Source: CAVTSA01 sp963790575
GTDB taxonomy: Bacteria; Chloroflexota; Dormibacteria; Dormibacterales; Dormibacteraceae
Reading direction: 5' to 3'
DNA length: 64,000 nucleotides
NCBI GenBank assembly: GCA_963790575.1
Contig: CAWBPD010000002.1
Span: forward strand, 164,100-228,099
Shown here: one piece after another, positions 59,757-64,000 of the stretch
How positions within the stretch are numbered: the first letter of the stretch is position 1
Layout of the letters: every line of letters begins with the position of its first letter
The notes under the pieces: model-generated
The model's database searches: none
Told to the model about the DNA's origin: nothing
What the model saw: only the letters and a program-made list of their open reading frames with translations
Position numbers and translations under genes: made by a program

Positions 59757-60959
59757 TCAGCTGTTTGGGTGATCGCCCATTGCGCGGCTCGCTTCGGACG
59801 TTGACTCGCGCAATGCGAATGGGGCCAGGAGGGCTGCTGCGCACCCGGCCACGATGAGCACTCCGAAAGCGTTGGAGAGGCCGCTGAGACTCGCCAGGGC
59901 GGCAATCATCGGGGCGCCGCTGAAGGAGCCGAGGTATCCGAGAGTGGTAACGGCGGCGATGGCGGTTGCTGGGGACACGGTTTTGCCACGCGCGGGGGCA
60001 GCGCCGAGCACAGTGGGAGCCAGCAAGGAGAGCCCGGCGCCGACCACGACCCATCCGGCCAGTGCGGCGACGGCATTGGGGGCGAGGATGACCAGGAGCG
60101 CACCGCCGGCTGCGGTTGTCCCACAAGCCTGCACTACTCGGGCGCGAGCGAAGTGGGCGATGGCCCAGTCGCCGGATAGGCGTCCAAGGGCTACGGTGGC
60201 GATAAAGCTGGTGGCGGCGGCGGCGAAGCCGACGCTTGCGTGATGAGTGCTCTGCAAGTCGACCGCCGTCCAGTTGCTAGCGCTTCCGTCGATGAGGAAG
60301 GCGCAGAATGCCACCACCCCGAGCAGCATCAGACGCCTATTGGGTCGGGCCAGCGGCGGCGCTCCGCTACGGCTGCCGCCCGGTGGCTGCCGTACGGCAC
60401 CGGCCAGCCCGGAACAGGCGGAAACCAGAGCTATAACTCCAAAGTGCACTGGCAAACGGATGTGATTGGCGGACCCAAGCACCGCGGCCAGGCCGCCGAG
60501 GAGCAGCCCCAAGCTCTGACCCGCGTGCAGGCGCGACAAGGTGGGACGGTGCCACGGGGCCTCGAGATAGACCCCGGCAGCGTTCATCGCCACGTCAATG
60601 ACGCTGTTGGCCAGCGCCCAAATCACCAGCACCGCCGCTAGCCATGCCAGCGACGGGGCCAGAGCCAATGGCACCAAGAGGCCTGGATAGACAGCGAATC
60701 CGAGGATGAGGCAGAGTCGGGGACCCCACCGACTGACCAGCACGCCGCCTATGGGCAGGCCGACCAGCGCTCCGCCCTCGATGCTGAGGACCAGAAGTCC
60801 AAGCTCACCGGTGGAGAGGCTCAAGCGTTGCTGCGTAGCCGGAATGTCGGCGGCCCAGGTGGCGGAGACCAGCCCCGTCATCACGAACACAGCTCCGGCA
60901 GCGACTCGCTCCCCACGGCCGGAATCCACGAGACCAGCCTGCTTGATGCCAGTCGCCAA
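59757..60959 (-). CDS. MFS transporter
   Basis: The 400-residue protein has twelve membrane helices. The opening GAVFVMTGLVSATWAADIPA matches the helix-1 pattern GxWAxxIPxxQ of this MFS exporter subgroup, followed by the GGVLVSRWGPRLCLILGFAV loop of helices 2-3, and AMNAAGVYLEAPWHRPTLSR between helices 4 and 5. The second half has ATVALGRLSGDWAIAHFAR. It shares its first-helix motif with the gene at 58437, so the two are related. It is divergent from the LysR gene, which may control it. Substrate unknown. Confidence 0.84.
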   Translation of the reverse strand: MATGIKQAGLVDSGRGERVAAGAVFVMTGLVSATWAADIPATQQRLSLSTGELGLLVLSIEGGALVGLPIGGVLVSRWGPRLCLILGFAVYPGLLVPLALAPSLAWLAAVLVIWALANSVIDVAMNAAGVYLEAPWHRPTLSRLHAGQSLGLLLGGLAAVLGSANHIRLPVHFGVIALVSACSGLAGAVRQPPGGSRSGAPPLARPNRRLMLLGVVAFCAFLIDGSASNWTAVDLQSTHHASVGFAAAATSFIATVALGRLSGDWAIAHFARARVVQACGTTAAGGALLVILAPNAVAALAGWVVVGAGLSLLAPTVLGAAPARGKTVSPATAIAAVTTLGYLGSFSGAPMIAALASLSGLSNAFGVLIVAGCAAALLAPFALRESTSEASRAMGDHPNS

Positions 60960-61003
60960 ATAACACCATATAAGGACTTCAAATGCAGTTCTAAGATTGT
61001 GGC

Positions 61004-61948
61004 ATGCTGGAGGTCAACAAGCTGGCCACGCTGCAAGCGGTCATCGCCCATGGGTCGTTCTCCGCGGCTGCTCATTCGCTGTATCTCACGCAACCGGCGG
61101 TGTCCCGACAGGTGTCGATCCTGGAGCGCCGGCTGGGCGTGCAGCTGGTCCGGCGTACCCAGCGGGGCGCCTACGCCACTGAGGCAGGGGAGTTGCTGGT
61201 CCGGCACACGCAGGTCATCTTCGATCGCCTTGCCCTGGCCGAAGCCGAGCTCGGACAGTTGGCCAGCCTGCATGGTGGCAGGATCCGCCTCGGCTCGTTC
61301 TTCACCGCGCTCGCGTACCTGTCGGCTGAGGTAGGAATGGTGCTCGCCGAGGAACATCCTGGGCTTGTGATCGTCGACGACCTGGTCGACCGCAACGAGG
61401 CCTTTGCCAAGCTGGGCCGTGGCGCTTTAGAGGTGGCCATCGTCTTCGAGCACGACTTCGAGCCCACGTCCGTGCCGGAGGGGATCCGGACATTAACGAT
61501 CTTCGAGAACCCGGTTCGCGTGTTGATGCCCGCAGGACACCGTCTTGCTGGCCAGCGCAAGATCCACCTGCAGGACCTGGCTAGTGAGACTTGGGTGCGG
61601 CCGCACGACGGCTCGGCCGCTCGGCATGTGGACCACGTCCTCGTCCAGGGACATCTGCAACCCGATCTGATCCTGGCCGGGCACGGCGACGAGCCCGTGG
61701 AGACGCAGGCCCTCGTGGCCGCCGGACGTGCGATTACCGCAGCCTATGACCTCAACGTCATAGTGCGTCCTGATCAGATCGCTGTTCGCCCACTGGTAGG
61801 TGTCACCAGCGTCCGGCGAATCCAGGCCGGGTACCTTGCCGGCCAGCGCAGTCCGGCTGTTACGGCCACTATCGAGGCCCTCCGCGAGGTGGGCCTACGT
61901 CGTCAAGGGCAGCTCGCCCGCCCGTCGACAGCATCCCCTCCAGGATGA
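61004..61948 (+). CDS. LysR-family transcriptional regulator
   Basis: The 314-residue protein has the LysR N-terminal helix-turn-helix (LATLQAVIAHGSFSAAAHSL, then YLTQPAVSRQVSILERRLGVQLVRRTQRG). A periplasmic-binding-like effector domain follows from about residue 90. It is 45 bases from the divergent MFS gene at 59757-60959, the classical arrangement for a LysR protein that activates its neighbour and represses itself. The intergenic has an AT-rich stretch (ACACCATATAAGGACTTC) with a -10-like TAAGAT. Effector unknown. Confidence 0.88.
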   Translation: MLEVNKLATLQAVIAHGSFSAAAHSLYLTQPAVSRQVSILERRLGVQLVRRTQRGAYATEAGELLVRHTQVIFDRLALAEAELGQLASLHGGRIRLGSFFTALAYLSAEVGMVLAEEHPGLVIVDDLVDRNEAFAKLGRGALEVAIVFEHDFEPTSVPEGIRTLTIFENPVRVLMPAGHRLAGQRKIHLQDLASETWVRPHDGSAARHVDHVLVQGHLQPDLILAGHGDEPVETQALVAAGRAITAAYDLNVIVRPDQIAVRPLVGVTSVRRIQAGYLAGQRSPAVTATIEALREVGLRRQGQLARPSTASPPG

Positions 61949-61984
61949 CCCATACCGTCTCGGTGGAGGATCCTCGCGTTACGT

Positions 61985-62290
61985 TCACCCGCGAGCGGCC
62001 GTGCGAAAATCGAGCCACAGCTCCCATGGCTGGATCGAGCCGACCTCGAGCAGACCGATGTGTGCCCACGGATCATCGGCGACTCGACGGCGTACCTCAT
62101 CCTCGCTGGCGGCCTCCACGAGGTGAAGCGTTCGGTGATAGTTGCCGACCGGGCCCCCAAACAGGATGAAACCATCTTCGACAAGTCCATCCATGAACGC
62201 CGCATGCTCGCTCCACCCTCGCTGCTCGCGGATGCCCAGCCGCTCGTCCCAGTTGCGCCCGCGGACAAGAGTCAGCGCGAAGTTAGCCAA
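61985..62290 (-). CDS. YCII-related protein
   Basis: The 101-residue protein has the YCII fold: GWSEHAAFMDGLVEDGFILFGGPVGNYHRTLHLVEA and EDEVRRRVADDPWAHIGLLEVGSI (cited in parts). The family's His-Asp pair is visible as EHAAFMD...DDPWAH. I chose the TTG at 62290, which follows GAGGAGG at about 10 bases; its sequence MANFALTLVRGRNW begins the protein. It lies just downstream of the NIPSNAP gene and overlaps its stop (62283), so the two are co-transcribed. Function unknown; related proteins are small-molecule dehydratases or isomerases. Confidence 0.72.
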   Translation of the reverse strand: MANFALTLVRGRNWDERLGIREQRGWSEHAAFMDGLVEDGFILFGGPVGNYHRTLHLVEAASEDEVRRRVADDPWAHIGLLEVGSIQPWELWLDFRTAARG

Positions 62291-62650
62291 GGCCCGTGCC
62301 TCCTCGCACCTCCACGGTCGCCGGGCCGGGCCAGCATGACCACAGGTCGACGCTGTCCTCGACCACGACAGCGGAGTAGTCGTCGAGCAGCGGTAGGATC
62401 TGCGCCTCCAAACCGTCCAGCCAGTCAGGTCCCTCATAGAACGCGCCTTTGAGCGGTTCGCGGCTGGCCTCGTCGGGAAATGCACCAGCCACACGAAGGT
62501 GACGTCATCCTCCTGACTCGGGAACGGGCCAAGGACCTTCATGCCCAGTTCGCGTTGGGCCGGGAAGGCGTCCGAGCGCAGTAGCGCAAGCAGCCGCCCG
62601 CGTGTTCCGGGCTTGGCGCGGTAGATCCTGACTTCGATGACGGCGCTCAT
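62283..62650 (-). pseudogene. NIPSNAP-family protein, one-base frameshift
   Basis: The first part (MSAVIEVRIYRAKPGTRGRL, then LLRSDAFPAQRELGMKVLGPFPSQEDDVTFVWLVHFP) is a NIPSNAP ferredoxin-like fold. The continuation (DEASREPLKGAFYEGPDWLD, then GLEAQILPLLDDYSAVVVED) lies in the next frame. Adding one base at the GGG run 62475-62477 gives a continuous 122-residue protein. NIPSNAP domains are small dimeric beta-barrels of unclear role, often in stress-induced operons. The ATG at 62650 is divergent from the HxlR gene, which may regulate it. Confidence 0.75.
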
Positions 62651-62690
62651 GGCCGCCATCGTCGCGCAGGCACCGCAAGGTCGACAAGAA

Positions 62691-62706
62691 CGCACTTTCA
62701 GGTGCG
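62691..62706. promoter_or_regulatory. 5-6-5 inverted repeat between NIPSNAP and HxlR genes
   Basis: CGCAC-tttcag-GTGCG lies in the divergent spacer (62651-62728). Its place and size suit the operator of an HxlR-type repressor controlling both directions. Confidence 0.45.
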
Positions 62707-62728
62707 TGCCCGGGGAGCGCGACAATGT

Positions 62729-63085
62729 GTGAGTGGAAGACCCGCTGGCCTCATCCCGATGACCGCAGCGCTGGAGATCATCGGCGGGAAATGGCAGCTC
62801 ATCGTGCTTTACGCGCTGGCTCAGCGCCCTCGCCGGTTCAACGAGCTGCAGCGACTGGCTCCTGGCGTCACCCATAAGGTCCTCACCCAGACCGTCCGCC
62901 AACTCGAAGGACACGGCCTGGTCGAGCGTGAGGTCGGCGCCGCCGCCGGCCCGGGCACCGCGCCGTGCGTCCGCTACTCCCTCACCGAACGGGGCGAAAG
63001 CGTCCGGCCGATCCTCACCGCCATCGTCCGATGGGGCCGCGCGCGGCTCGTGGCGAATGGTGCGGGTGGCCAGCTGCCTCGTTAG
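62729..63085 (+). CDS. HxlR-family transcriptional regulator
   Basis: The 118-residue regulator has the HxlR winged helix: MTAALEIIGGKWQLIVLYALAQRPRRFNELQRLAPGVTHKVLTQTVRQL is the family core (given in parts), with GGKW, the recognition helix, and the wing VRYSLTERGESVRPILTAIVRWG. Most HxlR proteins have a redox-sensing Cys before this core (C-P-...-A-L); here the position holds IPMTAAL, so the Cys is missing. The start is placed at GTG 62729; ATG 62759 would shorten it. It is divergent from the NIPSNAP/YCII pair and probably represses it. Confidence 0.8.
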   Translation: MSGRPAGLIPMTAALEIIGGKWQLIVLYALAQRPRRFNELQRLAPGVTHKVLTQTVRQLEGHGLVEREVGAAAGPGTAPCVRYSLTERGESVRPILTAIVRWGRARLVANGAGGQLPR

Positions 63086-63094
63086 CCGATCCCC

Positions 63095-63649
63095 TCACCG
63101 GGCGGCCGGCGATCCGCCGCACGCGTCGATGTCGCGCAGCTTGGATCGGATCGCAGCGATGTCGTCGAGGTCCTGCTGCCGGCGTCCCAGGCGCGGGTTC
63201 CATGCGGCATCATCTCCTTGATCTCGACCTGTGCCAACGGTGCGATCACGCGAGCGGTAACAGGGCCAATCCGCCCAATTGGGCCGTTCAGCATCCCCAC
63301 CGGCCACGGCTCGCCAGCCCAGGGCCCACCACCGACGAGAGCATCCCCGTGATCGTCAAGTCTCACGAGCAACACCGTGCTCGACATCCTCGCGAATGAG
63401 GTCGATCTGCTGACCCGCCGGAGCCGTTGTGACGTCTCGAAATCCACGCTCGATCAGAGCGGCACCAAGCCGCGGTCCGTCATCAGCCAACGCAAACCAA
63501 TCAATGTCGGCGTGGTCGCGAGTGATGGAGCCGAGGAAGAAGTCCATCGCCCACCCGCCGCGCAGCCACAAGGGGACATCAAGGTCGTGGGCCAGGGCCA
63601 GTATCTCGGCGATGGCCGCGAGCTGCTCCTCCCTTTCATGGGTGTCCAT
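63095..63649 (-). pseudogene. Nucleotidyltransferase-fold protein (aminoglycoside ANT(2'')-like), twice frameshifted
   Basis: The N-terminal frame carries WLRGGWAMDFFLGSITRDHA, then DIDWFALADDGPRL, the GG-x-x-x-D...H-x-D-I-D pattern of ANT(2'')/lincosamide nucleotidyltransferases. From about 63371 the protein continues in a second frame (VRLDDHGDALVGGGPWAGEP and GRIGPVTARVIAPLAQVEIK), and from about 63205 in a third (AWNPRLGRRQQDLDDIAAIR). The whole reading, with two one-base corrections, is near 185 residues. Two indels in one gene suggest either decay or poor sequence. If whole, it could adenylylate a small molecule; antibiotic resistance is not established. Confidence 0.72.
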
Positions 63650-63738
63650 TCATGGGTGTCCATGGCGCCTGAACGAGTGTGCGCGATCGTTGCAGTTGGC
63701 GATGGTGAACCGGCACGACTTCGATCAGAACCGCGCGG

Positions 63739-64000
63739 TCAAGGCTGGCCGACGCCGTCGGTCGGGGCGTGCTGGACGAGCGGACCGCTGCGACCGACGA
63801 CTCGCGTTCCCGCACCGGTGGTCGCGCCCATGACGAGGACCCCGAACTCAAACCCGGAGTAGCGGGTCTTCTTCCGGAACCAGCCCTTGCCATCGCCGGG
63901 ATGGGCCACCGCGCCTGGACCAACGGCGGACACGTAGACATCGTTCTCGTTCGAGGTGGCGGTGAAGGTCACCTGTCGCTCGAAGAGCTGGCCGCCGAAG
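63739..64000 (-). CDS. Hypothetical protein, cut by window end
   Basis: The minus-strand frame is open to the last base of the window, so only the C-terminal about 86 residues are seen. It reads VTFTATSNENDVYVSAVGPG, then GKGWFRKKTRYSGFEFGVLV and a glycine-rich end. There is a possible beta-strand-rich domain but no motif I recognise. A start at 63972 is only one of several; the true 5' end is beyond 64000. No function assigned. Confidence 0.5.
   Translation of the reverse strand, partial: FGGQLFERQVTFTATSNENDVYVSAVGPGAVAHPGDGKGWFRKKTRYSGFEFGVLVMGATTGAGTRVVGRSGPLVQHAPTDGVGQP

Overview
This window is high-GC DNA, roughly two thirds G+C by eye, from a bacterium of the Terrabacteria type. Pointers are a double-length ThyX thymidylate synthase, a UPF0182 giant membrane protein, a ClgR-like regulator joined to clpP, a mycothiol-type maleylpyruvate isomerase fold, and frequent GTG/TTG starts with GTGA/ATGA gene overlaps. 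An actinobacterium, Chloroflexota or Dormibacterota member fits; the sequence alone does not decide.

Bases 1-42,000 are mostly chromosomal core and metabolism. They hold the end of hemE and an iron-storage encapsulin nanocompartment (EncFtn cargo plus HK97-fold shell) opposite a small phage-type gene. ThyX follows, then a methyltransferase/acetyltransferase/flavoprotein operon and MarR and ClgR-type regulators with clpP. Next are UPF0182, oligoribonuclease, thiolase, an aminotransferase and Hsp20. A repair group has two alkylbase glycosylases and a DEAD-box helicase. After it come a BadF-type kinase, a D-glutamate cyclase-like protein, a PrsW protease, tRNA-Leu(CAG), an acyl-CoA synthetase, a PHP phosphoesterase, an FGGY kinase, an MFS symporter and an orphan pair of peptide-type ABC permeases. 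From 36.6 kb come small adaptive genes (GyrI-like, methyltransferase, MerR, S51 peptidase, YCII, SRPBCC).

Bases 43,100-47,700 are an accessory island. Two related toxin-antitoxin pairs flank a tyrosine recombinase and a 3' fragment of tRNA-Arg(TCG), the likely attachment site. Beyond lie decayed replication-relaxation and P-loop transfer genes, strong hairpins and a serine recombinase. Bases 47,785-53,684 are a metal-response block: CPBP protease, an ArsR sensor with a DxHx10HxxH metal site opposite a NicO-like transporter, then a CsoR-controlled operon (permease with two YHS domains, DUF4396, DUF2218). An IS21-family element with an extra coupled zinc-ribbon gene occupies about 53.9-57.0 kb. 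A third toxin-antitoxin pair, MFS exporters, a LysR regulator, YCII/NIPSNAP/HxlR genes and a broken nucleotidyltransferase fill the end.

Two window-wide features stand out. First, two families of palindromic REP-like repeats occur in intergenic regions. Second, single-base indels interrupt otherwise well-conserved genes (ester cyclase, clpP, hsp20, an MFS exporter, a NIPSNAP protein, and a nucleotidyltransferase twice), several at homopolymer runs. This suggests assembly indel errors or recent decay, and should be settled before calling these pseudogenes.
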